Positions 18,327 to 26,679 of a stretch of 64,000 bases of DNA are shown here, one piece after another. The position numbers were made by a program, and so were the translations under genes. Origin of the DNA: Arthrobacter sp. Edens01 (GTDB lineage Bacteria; Actinomycetota; Actinomycetes; Actinomycetales; Micrococcaceae); assembly GCF_001307035.1 (NCBI RefSeq), contig NZ_LKIU01000005.1:596571-660570 (forward strand). The letters are read 5' to 3'. Below the pieces are notes generated by a model. That model did no database searches. It had not been told where the DNA came from and worked only from the letters and a program-made list of their open reading frames with translations. How positions within the stretch are numbered: the first letter of the stretch is position 1; each line of letters begins with the position of its first letter.

Positions 18327-18925
18327 GCGAGACCACGGCTGCCCCGCCCACCGAGTCGGCCACCGGCAGGATCGTGCGGCGGGAGACCCACGCCGCGCGA
18401 ACCGTCCCGGCGGTCATAGCCGCCGTACTCGGCATTCTCCTTTGCCTGTACGTTCTTCTGGAGTCCGTGCTGCAGTCACTGGGCCAGGAGGAGTGGCTGA
18501 TTGATCCGCCCACCTTTGCGCACTGGCTGGCCGGCCTGCCCCGCGACGCTGACCCCCTGTTCCTGGGCCTGGCCGGAGCCCTGATCTTCCTGGCCGGTCT
18601 CTGGTTCTTCCTGATGGCGGTCCTGCCGGGCCGCCGCGCACGCTATGCCATACCCAACCCGCGCGCCGCCGTCGTAGTGGATGCCGAAGTTCTGGCCTCT
18701 TCCCTGGCCCGCCGCGCCCGCCTCACCGCCGGCGTCACGTCCAGCCAGGTCCTGGTGACCGTAGGCCGGAGCCGCGTTGAAGTCAGGATCCGTCCCACCT
18801 CCGGCATCCCTGTTGACTCGGACGCCGTCCGGGCCGGTGTGGAGGACGAGCTGGCGTTGACCGGCCTGCAGCCGCAGCCCGAAGTCACCGTGCTGGTCTC
18901 TACCGTGGGGGCGATCGGCCAGTGA
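18323..18925 (+). CDS. Membrane protein, DUF6286-like
   Basis: 200 residues: a basic N-terminus, one hydrophobic helix at about 30-50, a second at about 84-103 (LGLAGALIFLAGLWFFLMAVL), then a soluble C-terminal domain with alternating strands. This layout matches proteins of Actinobacteria named DUF6286, which resemble the AmaP anchor (two helices, then a cytoplasmic domain). It overlaps both neighbours by 4 bp. Confidence 0.72.
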   Translation: MSETTAAPPTESATGRIVRRETHAARTVPAVIAAVLGILLCLYVLLESVLQSLGQEEWLIDPPTFAHWLAGLPRDADPLFLGLAGALIFLAGLWFFLMAVLPGRRARYAIPNPRAAVVVDAEVLASSLARRARLTAGVTSSQVLVTVGRSRVEVRIRPTSGIPVDSDAVRAGVEDELALTGLQPQPEVTVLVSTVGAIGQ

Positions 18926-19533
18926 ACCGCACCCCTCGATCCCTGAACCGTGTGCTCCTCGGACTCGCCGGGCTGCTGCTCCTGGCACTGGGTGCCGGTC
19001 TGGTCCTGCTCAGCGTTGATCCCGCTGCTGCCAGCTGGTGGCAGGAGACCGGCCCGGCCGTCATGGCCGAAGGCGGCCGAATCCTGGGCAGCACCGCCAT
19101 TCCCGGCCAGACCCAAAGCTGGCTCTGGCCCGCCCTGGCCCTGGCGATGATTGTCATCGCGGTGCTGCTGGTTCTCTGGATCGCCGCGCAGGGCCGCGGC
19201 CGGGTGGACACGCTGATAGCGGAGTACGACGACGAGGGCGCCTCGGGCCGCATCGCCATCAGCGGCGCTGTGCCGGAGCAGGCGCTGCGGGAAGCACTGC
19301 TGAAAGACCCGGACGTGACCTCTGTTGGAGTCAGCACCTGGGCGCTCCGGAACGGCAACGGGCTGCGGGTGCGGATCGTGCCGCGCCAGGGTGCCGCGCC
19401 GCATCTGGTTGCTGCGGATGCCACCAACCTGGTTGACGCCCTGGACGCTGCGCTGGGACGCAGTTCAACCGTGCTGATCAGCCTGGAAGCAGGCAGGCGC
19501 TACCGGATCGGCCGGGAGGAACGGGTCCGCTAG
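18922..19533 (+). CDS. AmaP-like alkaline shock membrane anchor
   Basis: 203 residues, GTG start overlapping the upstream stop by 4 bp. Two hydrophobic helices (about residues 9-31 and 68-89) are followed by a cytoplasmic domain ending in GRRYRIGREERVR. It has the same topology as the preceding protein and the AmaP proteins that hold Asp23 at the membrane in Firmicutes. The two are probably ancient duplicates. It is the last gene of the operon; no clear terminator hairpin follows. Confidence 0.7.
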   Translation: MNRTPRSLNRVLLGLAGLLLLALGAGLVLLSVDPAAASWWQETGPAVMAEGGRILGSTAIPGQTQSWLWPALALAMIVIAVLLVLWIAAQGRGRVDTLIAEYDDEGASGRIAISGAVPEQALREALLKDPDVTSVGVSTWALRNGNGLRVRIVPRQGAAPHLVAADATNLVDALDAALGRSSTVLISLEAGRRYRIGREERVR

Positions 19534-19671
19534 GGCTGTCGCCGGGCGCCAAGCGGGCTCTCACCTTCCCGGACCTGGACCCGGGGACCCGTTCGGCTGG
19601 CGGCTTTGGCTAGTGGCCGGACTCGGCCAGTGCCTGGTCCGCCGGGCACAGGGTGCAGTCTGCTTCGCCCT

Positions 19672-20526
19672 CTAGGAGGCGCGGGCCAGCTGGCGGATGG
19701 GAATCCACCGTCCCGCAAGCCGCCGGTACGCTGCAGCGGCGCCGGTCATGTCGCCGTCGGCCAGCGATTCGATGCCCAGCCGCACGTCGGAAGGGGAATC
19801 GTCCGGATAGACCAGGTCTGCGACCAGTCCGTAGTCCAGTTCCAGCACCGCGGCGGGGGAGAAGACTTCCATCCACGCCACCAGGTCCGTCAGCTCGTCC
19901 AGCAGGTCCAGGTCCGGGGCGGCCAGAGCCAGAGCGGCAGCGGCGTGCCGGGCACGTTCAATGCACTGCAGAATTGGTGCCGAGAGCCGGACGGTCAGGA
20001 CGCGGCCGTCTTCCTCGACCACCTCGGTCTGGTCGTCCTCATGCATCAGGACAAACCAGCCGAACGGCACACCCCAGGTTGCCGAGCGGGTGTGCAGCTT
20101 CGCGAGGGAATCGGCGAATGAATCAGGGTCGATCCGTGCGGCATGGGCCTCCCGAGCCACCTCCGGCAGCAGCACATCCACCAGCGGTCCGTGCACGGTT
20201 TCGCCGAGGGATTCCGCGGCGAGGGAAGTCCGCACGGCCAGCTGGTTCGGGCAGTACAAACGTGTGGTCGTGCCGTCCGGGCCCGGATGGTGCAGCACCC
20301 GGACAAGGTCCGTTGAATTGTGCGGGAACGGATCGGAAACGGCGCGCACCAGCCGCCGAACGGCGTCGCTGCGTTCCAGCACTTCCGTTTCGTGGCGGGC
20401 ACGGGAGCGCTGGTCCAGGATGCGCAGCTGCTGGTCGTCGTCGAACGCATCCAGCGGCTCGTAGGCGCGGAGGTAGGACACGTAGGGGAAAGTCCGCCAC
20501 ACGGTAGCCTCCGGTGTCCCGGCCAT
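19672..20526 (-). CDS. Conserved hypothetical protein
   Basis: 284 residues; I do not recognise a domain. The sequence begins AGTPEATVWRTFPYVSYLRAY, is acidic throughout, and has no signal peptide or membrane helix. Segments such as VPFGWFVLMHEDDQTE and YGLVADLVYPDDSPSDVRLG look well structured. It starts two bases after the xthA stop codon, so it is the second gene of that operon. A link with DNA repair is a guess from position only. Confidence 0.75.
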   Translation of the reverse strand: MAGTPEATVWRTFPYVSYLRAYEPLDAFDDDQQLRILDQRSRARHETEVLERSDAVRRLVRAVSDPFPHNSTDLVRVLHHPGPDGTTTRLYCPNQLAVRTSLAAESLGETVHGPLVDVLLPEVAREAHAARIDPDSFADSLAKLHTRSATWGVPFGWFVLMHEDDQTEVVEEDGRVLTVRLSAPILQCIERARHAAAALALAAPDLDLLDELTDLVAWMEVFSPAAVLELDYGLVADLVYPDDSPSDVRLGIESLADGDMTGAAAAYRRLAGRWIPIRQLARAS

Positions 20527-20528
20527 GC

Positions 20529-21332
20529 TCAGTCCAGTTCCACGATCACGGGTGCGTGGTCCGAGGCACCCTTGCCCTTGCGTTCCTCCCGGTCGATGCT
20601 GGCGCCGGTGACACGTGCGGCCAGCGCAGGGGAGCCCAGCGCGAAGTCGATGCGCATGCCCTGCTTCTTCGGGAAACGCAGCTGCGTGTAGTCCCAGTAC
20701 GTGTAGACGCCCGGGCCTTCGGTGTACGGACGGGCCAGATCCTGGAAACCGGCGTCGAGGAAGGCCTGGAAAGCTGCCCGCTCGGGTTCGGTGATGTGTG
20801 TGGCGTTCTGGGCGCGGAACCAGTCGATGTCCCAGACGTCTTCGTCGCGCGGGGCAATGTTCCAGTCGCCCATCAGTGCCAGGTTCAGGTTCGGATCGGC
20901 TTCGACCCACGACGCAGCCTGGTCCTTCAGGACCTTCAGCCACTCAAGCTTGTACGGCATGTGGGGATCGTCCACGGCACGGCCGTTGGGAACGTAGAGG
21001 CTCCAGATCCGCACGCCGTTGCAGGTTGCACCAATCGCCCGGGCCTCGGCGGCAGTAGTTTCCGCCGTCTTGCCGAAGTGCGGCTGGTCCGGGAAGGTGC
21101 GCTCGACGTCGTCGAGCCCTACCCTGGACGCAATGGCGACGCCGTTCCACTGGCTGAGGCCAAAGTGCGCCACTTCGTAGCCGTTGAATTCGAACATCTC
21201 CCAGGGGAAGTTGTCATCCTTGGCCTTGGTTTCCTGGATGGCCAGGACATCGACGTCGGAGCGCTGCAGCCACGCTTCAACGCGGTCGGCGCGGGCACGG
21301 ATGGAGTTCACGTTCCAGGTAGCAATCTTCAC
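20529..21332 (-). CDS. xthA: Exodeoxyribonuclease III
   Basis: 267 residues, the usual size. VKIATWNVNSIRARADRV is the N-terminal strand with the catalytic Asn, IQETK holds the metal-binding Glu, MGDWNIAPRDEDVWD the Asp/Asn pair, and GASDHAPV the catalytic His. The enzyme cleaves abasic sites and trims 3' ends in base excision repair. GTG at 21332 begins the conserved strand; a TAACGT box seven bases upstream suggests a leaderless transcript. In-frame sequence upstream of it lies in the repeat-rich region and is not conserved-looking. Confidence 0.95.
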   Translation of the reverse strand: MKIATWNVNSIRARADRVEAWLQRSDVDVLAIQETKAKDDNFPWEMFEFNGYEVAHFGLSQWNGVAIASRVGLDDVERTFPDQPHFGKTAETTAAEARAIGATCNGVRIWSLYVPNGRAVDDPHMPYKLEWLKVLKDQAASWVEADPNLNLALMGDWNIAPRDEDVWDIDWFRAQNATHITEPERAAFQAFLDAGFQDLARPYTEGPGVYTYWDYTQLRFPKKQGMRIDFALGSPALAARVTGASIDREERKGKGASDHAPVIVELD

Positions 21333-21483
21333 CCTTGCTACGTTACCCAATCCGCGCAAGAGGGGCCTACGTTCCTGGACGCGCCGTTTCCGGCGGCTTA
21401 GGCGGGGCCCGCCGGGTGGTCCCGCCTGGGCGTCCGCCTGCCGGTCCTGCCTGCCGGGCCCGCCGGGCGCTGGGAGGACGGTC

Positions 21484-21550
21484 CGGAACGGCGGCAACGA
21501 AACTTCCGTGCTCGCAGGGCTCGCAGGAAGTATTAAAGCCGCCTAACCCG
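21484..21550 (+). repeat. Left copy of 67-bp inverted repeat
   Basis: These 67 bp match the reverse complement of 22422-22488 at 58 of 67 positions without gaps. The first 20 bases and the last 15 are identical in both; differences cluster in the middle. Confidence 0.9.
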
Positions 21551-21824
21551 GACCGTCCTCCGGGCTCGTTAAGTGTCTGTACTGCCCCGGACCGTCTGTT
21601 GGTCCTTGGCTGTCCGCCTGACCTCGGCCCGGCACGTTTTCCAAGCTCGTTGGCCGTCCGCCTAATCCGGACCGCTCTCCAGGCTCGTTGATTGTTCGCC
21701 CGATCCTTGGCCGTCCGCCCGGCCGTTCGGTTGAACCTGGGCTGTCTGCCTGCGCACGGTTCGCTTCTGTGCGGGCTGTGCCACTTGGGACATTTCAGCC
21801 GAAATGGGACATCCCTTCCGTGGC

Positions 21825-21861
21825 GGGACAATCCTGCCGTGGCGCCGCGCAGGGAAGTCCC
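21825..21861 (+). repeat. REP-like hairpin, copy A
   Basis: 37-nt imperfect palindrome starting GGGACAATCCTGC and ending GCAGGGAAGTCCC. It matches 42167-42203 at 32 of 37 positions. Here two adjacent stem pairs are broken, so this copy looks decayed. Confidence 0.75.
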
Positions 21862-21884
21862 GAAGGGGCAGGGTTGTCCCGGAG

Positions 21885-21980
21885 TGGCAGGGAAACCGAC
21901 CCGTTGGCGGTCCCTAACTGGAGGAATGTCCCGGAATGGCAGGGAAACTGACCCGATGGCGGCCCAAATTGGAGGGTTTA
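21885..21980 (+). repeat. 52-bp tandem pair
   Basis: TGGCAGGGAAACCGACCCG at 21885 is repeated with two changes at 21937 (period 52), followed in both by GGCGG and AACTGGAGG/AATTGGAGG. The second copy fades after 45 bp. Confidence 0.75.
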
Positions 21981-22230
21981 CCAGTCAGGAGGGACTCAAT
22001 CCGTTGTCACCGCCTCATCCGCCCGCCGTTCCCACGTTCTGTTGCAGATGGTGACTCCCGGGGTCACACCGGTAACAGGAGCACCTGAACGTGGGAAGGG
22101 TGGTCCGCCACGGTCCGGCCCCGCGTATTGGCACCCTGAACGAGGGAAATCCGAAAGACCGACTCCCACGCCCCCTCAACCACTGGCGGGCAGGGGCCAG
22201 CTTGGGCAGCTCCACGCCCAGCTCACCCCT

Positions 22231-22430
22231 CACAGACGGGCCGGGTTAGCCGACGCTCCAAACCAACCGCCGACGGGGGAGGGAACACAGTCACGGGACG
22301 GGCCGGTTAGCCGCCGCTCCAAACCAACCGCCGACGGGGGAGGGAACACGCTCACGGACGGGCCGGGTTAGCCGCCACAAACCAACCGCCGACGGGGGAG
22401 GGAACACGCTCACGGACGGGCCGGGTTAGG
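22231..22430 (+). repeat. Tandem repeat of about 60 bp, three copies plus a partial
   Basis: Units at 22231-22291, 22292-22352 and 22353-22410 (61, 61 and 58 bp) share CAAACCAACCGCCGACGGGG and the boundary ACGGGCCGGGTTAG; a fourth partial unit at 22411 runs directly into the right inverted repeat. Copies 2 and 3 are the most alike. Confidence 0.9.
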
Positions 22431-22488
22431 CGGCTTCAATACTCCAAGCGAGCTCTGCGAGCGAAGGAGTTTCGTTGCCGCCGTTCCG
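22422..22488 (-). repeat. Right copy of 67-bp inverted repeat
   Basis: Reverse-complement partner of 21484-21550. Its outer edge (CGGGTTAGGCGGC) overlaps the last partial unit of the 60-bp tandem repeat, so the tandem array and the inverted repeat share sequence. Confidence 0.9.
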
Positions 22489-22532
22489 GCCCGCCCGGGA
22501 GGCCTGCCTGGGCCCAACTCAACCGAAAGAAC

Positions 22533-23354
22533 CTATTTCCACCAGGAATCAAGAATCGACACCGGCGTCGTCCGCTTGTGCCGGGTCATCAGGAACCGCT
22601 TCTCGATCTTCTCGGCTGCCTCTTCCGAAACCTCGCGGCCTTCAAGGTAGTCATCGATCTCGTCGTACGTGATGCCGAGTTCGGTCTCGTCGGTCTGGCC
22701 GGGCACGCCGTCGAGCAGGTCCGCGGTCGGGGCCTTGCCCACGAGCTTCTCGGGTGCACCGAGGGCAGTAAGCAGGGACCGGACCTGGCGCTTGTTGAGG
22801 CCGAACAGGGGCAGGATGTCCGCGCCGCCGTCGCCGTATTTCGTGAAGAACCCGGTCACGGATTCCGCGCCGTGGTCCGTGCCGATGACCAGCAGGTTGT
22901 GTTCGCCGCCGACTGCGTAGTGGGCGGTCATCCGGACCCGGGCCTTGATGTTGCCCTTGTTGAAGTCGCTGAGCGGTCCGGCGTCCATGGCCGCGTACGC
23001 CTTTTCGAAACCGTCCACGGCGTCGCCAATGTTGTAGGTCCAGCAGGTCTTGGGCTGGATGAAGGACAGCGCCGCCTGGGCGTCGTCTTCGTCGTGCTGG
23101 ACGCGGTAGGGCAGGCGAAGGGCCACGAAGTTGGCGTCCGTGCCCTCGGCGTTCAGCTCTTCGACGGCAAGCTGCGCCAGGCGGCCTGCCAGCGTGGAGT
23201 CCACGCCGCCGCTGATGCCCAGCACAAACCCCTTGGTGTGGGATGCGTGCAGGTAGTCCTTGAGGAAGTCCACCCGGCGCCGGATCTCCGCTTCCGGATC
23301 AATGGCGGGGTGCACACCCATTTCGGCAATGATTTCGGCTTGAAGTTCGCGCAT
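22533..23354 (-). CDS. nadE: NH3-dependent NAD+ synthetase
   Basis: 273 residues, the size of the ammonia-dependent form (no glutaminase domain). [19 protein letters not shown] is the ATP pyrophosphatase P-loop; [20 protein letters not shown] and [10 protein letters not shown] are further signatures. It amidates deamido-NAD to NAD. The ATG at 23354 gives the usual MRELQAEI start; TAGGCT lies seven bases upstream on the minus strand, which suggests leaderless transcription. It is divergent from pyrE, about 110 bp away. Confidence 0.96.
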   Translation of the reverse strand: MRELQAEIIAEMGVHPAIDPEAEIRRRVDFLKDYLHASHTKGFVLGISGGVDSTLAGRLAQLAVEELNAEGTDANFVALRLPYRVQHDEDDAQAALSFIQPKTCWTYNIGDAVDGFEKAYAAMDAGPLSDFNKGNIKARVRMTAHYAVGGEHNLLVIGTDHGAESVTGFFTKYGDGGADILPLFGLNKRQVRSLLTALGAPEKLVGKAPTADLLDGVPGQTDETELGITYDEIDDYLEGREVSEEAAEKIEKRFLMTRHKRTTPVSILDSWWK

Positions 23355-23467
23355 GGCGTTCAGCCTATACAACGCGCTGTTGCGGAGGGCAGGTGCCGCG
23401 CGTTCTGTGACGCAGTTCAGCCGGCCGGAACAGGGGCCGGATGCGGTGCTCGGATAGGATTGAGGTC

Positions 23468-24037
23468 ATGACTTCCCCGCAGATCACCGCGTCCCGTGCC
23501 CGTCTCCTGGAACTGATCAAGGAGCTTGCCGTGGTCCGCGGAAAGGTCACTCTTTCCTCCGGCAAGGAAGCCGATTACTACATTGACCTGCGCCGCATCA
23601 CGCTGCACCACGAGGCGTCACAGCTGGTGGGCGAAGTCATGCTGGACATGATCGATTCCGCGGGCATCCAGTTCGCAAGCGCGGGCGGGCTGACCATGGG
23701 TGCGGATCCCGTAGCGACCGCAGTCATGAACGCCTCGGCCCGCAGCGGGGGAACCGTTGATGCGTTCGTGGTCCGCAAAGCGCAGAAGTCCTACGGCATG
23801 GGACGCCAGGTGGAAGGCCCCGACGTCGCCGGCCGCGACGTCGTAGTCCTGGAGGACACCTCCACCACCGGAGGTTCGGCACTCACTGCCGTCGAGGGTG
23901 TGCGCAACGCCGGGGGCAACGTCGTCGCCGTCGCCGTGATCGTTGACCGTGACACCGGCGCGAAGGAGCGCATCGAAGCCGAGGCGGGCGTCCCGTACCT
24001 GTTCGCTTTTGGCAAGGATGAGCTCGGGCTCGACTAA
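23468..24037 (+). CDS. pyrE: Orotate phosphoribosyltransferase
   Basis: 189 residues of the type I PRTase fold. VVVLEDTSTTGGSALTAVE is the PRPP-binding loop; KVTLSSGKEADYYIDLR is the OPRT signature near the N-terminus. It makes orotidine 5'-phosphate in pyrimidine synthesis. TAGGAT at 23455-23460 lies seven bases before the ATG, again leaderless-like. Other pyr genes are not in the window. The following gene begins 26 bp downstream. Confidence 0.96.
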   Translation: MTSPQITASRARLLELIKELAVVRGKVTLSSGKEADYYIDLRRITLHHEASQLVGEVMLDMIDSAGIQFASAGGLTMGADPVATAVMNASARSGGTVDAFVVRKAQKSYGMGRQVEGPDVAGRDVVVLEDTSTTGGSALTAVEGVRNAGGNVVAVAVIVDRDTGAKERIEAEAGVPYLFAFGKDELGLD

Positions 24038-24063
24038 AGCCCCTCACCGGTTGCACCGAGCCC

Positions 24064-25071
24064 ATGAGCGATGACCCAGCAAAGGTCCTCCGCTATGCGG
24101 AGAGCCTGGGCCGCTTTTCCCGGCGACGGTTCCTCGTGGGAGCCGCCGCCGGACTGACGCTGGCTGCTGACCTCTTTGTCACCCGCCTGATCCAGGAGCA
24201 GCGCGAACAGCTGGAAATCCTCCCGGTGCGGGACGACGCCGCCGCCTCGCGCTTCCCGCGGGCCATGTGGTTCCTGTTCCCCGGCTACAAGACCAGCTGG
24301 GAAGAAGCCGTCTGGATCGTCAATTCCCTGCGTCCTGCGCTGGCAAGCCGGGGACAGATGGCAGCCGTCGGCTATTCAAACAAGGGCCTGGACATAGACA
24401 CCATCGAGGCCGAGGTGTTCAGGTACATCCGTACCCGTCGGATCAACCGTGTGTACTTTTACGGACACAGCTTCGGCGGCATGGTGGCCGTGGAACTGGC
24501 GGCACGGCTGCTGGCCCGCGGAGTGCAGGTTGAGCTGATCATTCTGGACTCCAGCCCGGCGGGCCGGTTCAACGTCCTGGACCAGAACATGATCCGCGGC
24601 GTGGTGCTGCTTTACGAGGCCGGTTACCGGATTCCCAGTGCGCTGCGCGGCGGCTACGAACTGGGGGAGCGGATCCTGCACAAGGACGAACGCAGCTGGA
24701 GCACGGTGGTGGACCAGACGCTGGAGCAGCTCTCCCCGCTGGCGCCGTCGAGCACCCTGATCCAGTCGGAGTCCTCCTACATCTACCATTACGACGCCGC
24801 TGCCTACGCCGGTGCCATCGGTGACGCCGAGCTGGCGTTCATTGGCAACCCCGACGACGAGACCGTGAACTACTACACCGCCCGCTCCCGCTGGACCGAG
24901 GTGTTCCCGGACAACATGGTCTCCAACTCCCTCATCACCGAGGGCGCCCGGCCGGCCCATGCGAGCCCGCAGTGGAACCCGGTGATCTACCAGCGGGTGG
25001 TGGAGCAGGTGCTGGACACCTATGCACCGCTGCCGGCTGTTGGCGGCGGTGGCAGAAAGATCCCGTTCTAG
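24064..25071 (+). CDS. Alpha/beta hydrolase with Tat-like N-terminus
   Basis: 335 residues. An N-terminal SRRRFLVGAAAGLTLAADLF segment combines twin arginines with a hydrophobic stretch, so the protein may be Tat-exported or held by one membrane segment. The nucleophile elbow GHSFGGM gives Ser136; further motifs fit a lipase/thioesterase-like fold. Substrate unknown. It starts 26 bp after pyrE and may share its transcript. Confidence 0.75.
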   Translation: MSDDPAKVLRYAESLGRFSRRRFLVGAAAGLTLAADLFVTRLIQEQREQLEILPVRDDAAASRFPRAMWFLFPGYKTSWEEAVWIVNSLRPALASRGQMAAVGYSNKGLDIDTIEAEVFRYIRTRRINRVYFYGHSFGGMVAVELAARLLARGVQVELIILDSSPAGRFNVLDQNMIRGVVLLYEAGYRIPSALRGGYELGERILHKDERSWSTVVDQTLEQLSPLAPSSTLIQSESSYIYHYDAAAYAGAIGDAELAFIGNPDDETVNYYTARSRWTEVFPDNMVSNSLITEGARPAHASPQWNPVIYQRVVEQVLDTYAPLPAVGGGGRKIPF

Positions 25072-25085
25072 TCCCGGATAACCGG

Positions 25086-25877
25086 CTAGATAGTTCCGAT
25101 CAGGTCTGCAACGGAGCCGATCACCTGGGTGGGCCGGAAGGAGTACCTGGCAATATCTTCGCGCTGGGTAATGCCGGTCAGCACCAGGACGGTGGTCAGG
25201 CCCGCCTCAATGCCGGCAATGATGTCCGTGTCCATCCGGTCCCCGATCATGCCGGTGGTCTCCGAATGCGCATCGATCTTGTTCATGGCTGAGCGGAACA
25301 TCATGGGATTCGGCTTGCCCACAATGTACGGTTCCCGGTCCGTGGCTGCCGTGATCAGTGCGGCGATGGCGCCGGTGGCCGGAATGGGGCCCTCCGCCGA
25401 CGGGCCCGTCACGTCCGGGTTCGTGGCGATGAAACGGGCGCCGTCCAGGATCAGCCGGATCGCTTTGGTGATGGTGCCGAATGAATAGGTGCGGGTTTCA
25501 CCCAGGACCACATAGTCGGGGTTCGTGTCCGTGAGGATCAGCCCAGCCTCATGCAGCGCCGTCGTCAGCCCTGCTTCGCCGATCACGAAAGCACGCCCCG
25601 GGGAGGGGGAACCCTTGAGCTGGTCCTTCAGGAATTCGGCTGTGGCCAGCGCGGAAGTCCAGAGGTTCTCTTCCGGGACGTCCAGCCCGGAGGCATGCAG
25701 CCGGGCAGCGAGGTCCCGCGGCGTGTAGATCGAGTTGTTCGTGAGCACCAGAAAACGCTTGGAGGTATCTACCCAGCGGTTGATCAGTTCGGCGGCTCCC
25801 GGGATCGCCTGGTTTTCATGGACCAGCACACCGTCCATGTCTGTCAGCCAGCACTCGATGTTCTCGTTTTCGCCCAC
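25086..25877 (-). CDS. HAD-IIA family phosphatase (NagD-like)
   Basis: 263 residues or so. DMDGVLVHE is HAD motif I (DxDG), VLTNNS motif II, GKPNPMMF motif III, and GDRMDTDI motif IV. The C2 cap of the IIA type lies in the middle. Relatives dephosphorylate nucleotides or sugar phosphates. I chose the GTG at 25877, with GAGAGGG about five bases upstream; another GTG at 25892 is in frame. It is convergent with the hydrolase gene, 14 bp apart. Confidence 0.9.
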   Translation of the reverse strand: MGENENIECWLTDMDGVLVHENQAIPGAAELINRWVDTSKRFLVLTNNSIYTPRDLAARLHASGLDVPEENLWTSALATAEFLKDQLKGSPSPGRAFVIGEAGLTTALHEAGLILTDTNPDYVVLGETRTYSFGTITKAIRLILDGARFIATNPDVTGPSAEGPIPATGAIAALITAATDREPYIVGKPNPMMFRSAMNKIDAHSETTGMIGDRMDTDIIAGIEAGLTTVLVLTGITQREDIARYSFRPTQVIGSVADLIGTI

Positions 25878-25989
25878 GGTTTCCCTCTCCACGGCAACGG
25901 GTCCGAAACCGCCCCGGGGAAGCTGGCACAGGCCAGCGGCTCCCGGTGCGGATGCGGGATGGTTCAGTCTTTCACCTTACGCTGGAAGG

Positions 25990-26649
25990 GTGATAGAGAG
26001 CCCTGAAACAAATCCCGCTGCCGAGCCGTCTGCGGTCCCCGAGGTCGGCGTCGGACCCTGGGAAGGGCCCTGGCCCGAGGGCGAGCAGTGGGACCCCGAA
26101 CTCCTGGCCGCCGGCGACCGGCGCAATGTGGTGGATGAATACCGCTACTGGAAGCACGAAGCGATTGTTGCGGACCTGGATTCCAAGCGGCACGAATTCC
26201 ATGTCGCTATCGAAAACTGGCAGCACGACCTCAACATCGGCTCCGTGGTGCGCACCGCCAATGCGTTCCTCGCCAAGGAAGTGCACATCATCGGGCGACG
26301 CCGCTGGAACCGCCGCGGTGCCATGGTCACCGACCGCTACCAGCACGTCCGCCACCACCCCACGGTGGAAGAATTCACCGCCTGGGCAAGGTCGGAAGGC
26401 CTGGTCATCATCGGAATCGACAACTTCCCGGACTCGGTTCCGCTTGAAACCTACGACCTTCCGCGCAACTGCGTGCTGGTCTTCGGACAGGAAGGCCCGG
26501 GCCTCACCCCGGAAGTCCACCAAGCTGCCGAAGCGACCCTGTCGATCGCGCAGTTTGGTTCCACCCGTTCAATGAACGCCTCGGCCGCTGCCGCGATCGC
26601 CATGCACGGCTGGGTCCGCCGGCACGTGTTCGGACAGAAGGTGAGCTGA
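25990..26649 (+). CDS. TrmH/SpoU family RNA 2'-O-methyltransferase
   Basis: 219 residues. The SPOUT knot motifs are clear: NIGSVVRTANAFLAKEVHI, VFGQEGPGLTPEV and GSTRSMNASAAAAIAM. It methylates a ribose in tRNA or rRNA; which one is not clear. The N-terminal 45 residues are acidic and probably flexible. The GTG at 25990 is preceded by TACGCT six bases upstream, leaderless-like; upstream in-frame sequence has no conserved look. Confidence 0.9.
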   Translation: MIESPETNPAAEPSAVPEVGVGPWEGPWPEGEQWDPELLAAGDRRNVVDEYRYWKHEAIVADLDSKRHEFHVAIENWQHDLNIGSVVRTANAFLAKEVHIIGRRRWNRRGAMVTDRYQHVRHHPTVEEFTAWARSEGLVIIGIDNFPDSVPLETYDLPRNCVLVFGQEGPGLTPEVHQAAEATLSIAQFGSTRSMNASAAAAIAMHGWVRRHVFGQKVS

Positions 26650-26679
26650 GACGAAGCCGCTGGTCCCGGCTGGAGCAGC

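Larger units (their letters stand above)
21356..22532. other. Gene-poor repeat region between xthA and nadE
   Basis: About 1.2 kb with no convincing gene on either strand: open frames here are short, lack ribosome sites, and are composed of repeats. It holds a 67-bp imperfect inverted repeat at its two ends, a three-copy 60-bp tandem repeat, a 52-bp tandem pair and a hairpin seen again at 42.2 kb. It separates two divergent... rather, two minus-strand genes (nadE upstream, xthA downstream), so it is the 3' flank of nadE. Confidence 0.8.

Noticed and set aside
19610-19671. A possible continuation of the hypothetical gene at 19672 in another frame, with a C-x2-C end (DCTLCPADQALAESG)
   Set aside because: It looks protein-like but has no start codon and would need a frameshift near 19676. 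Without orthologues I cannot support it.
21688-22371. Open frames in the repeat region after xthA
   Set aside because: They lie in repeated sequence, have Pro/Arg-rich translations and no ribosome site or recognisable domain. I treat the stretch as non-coding.
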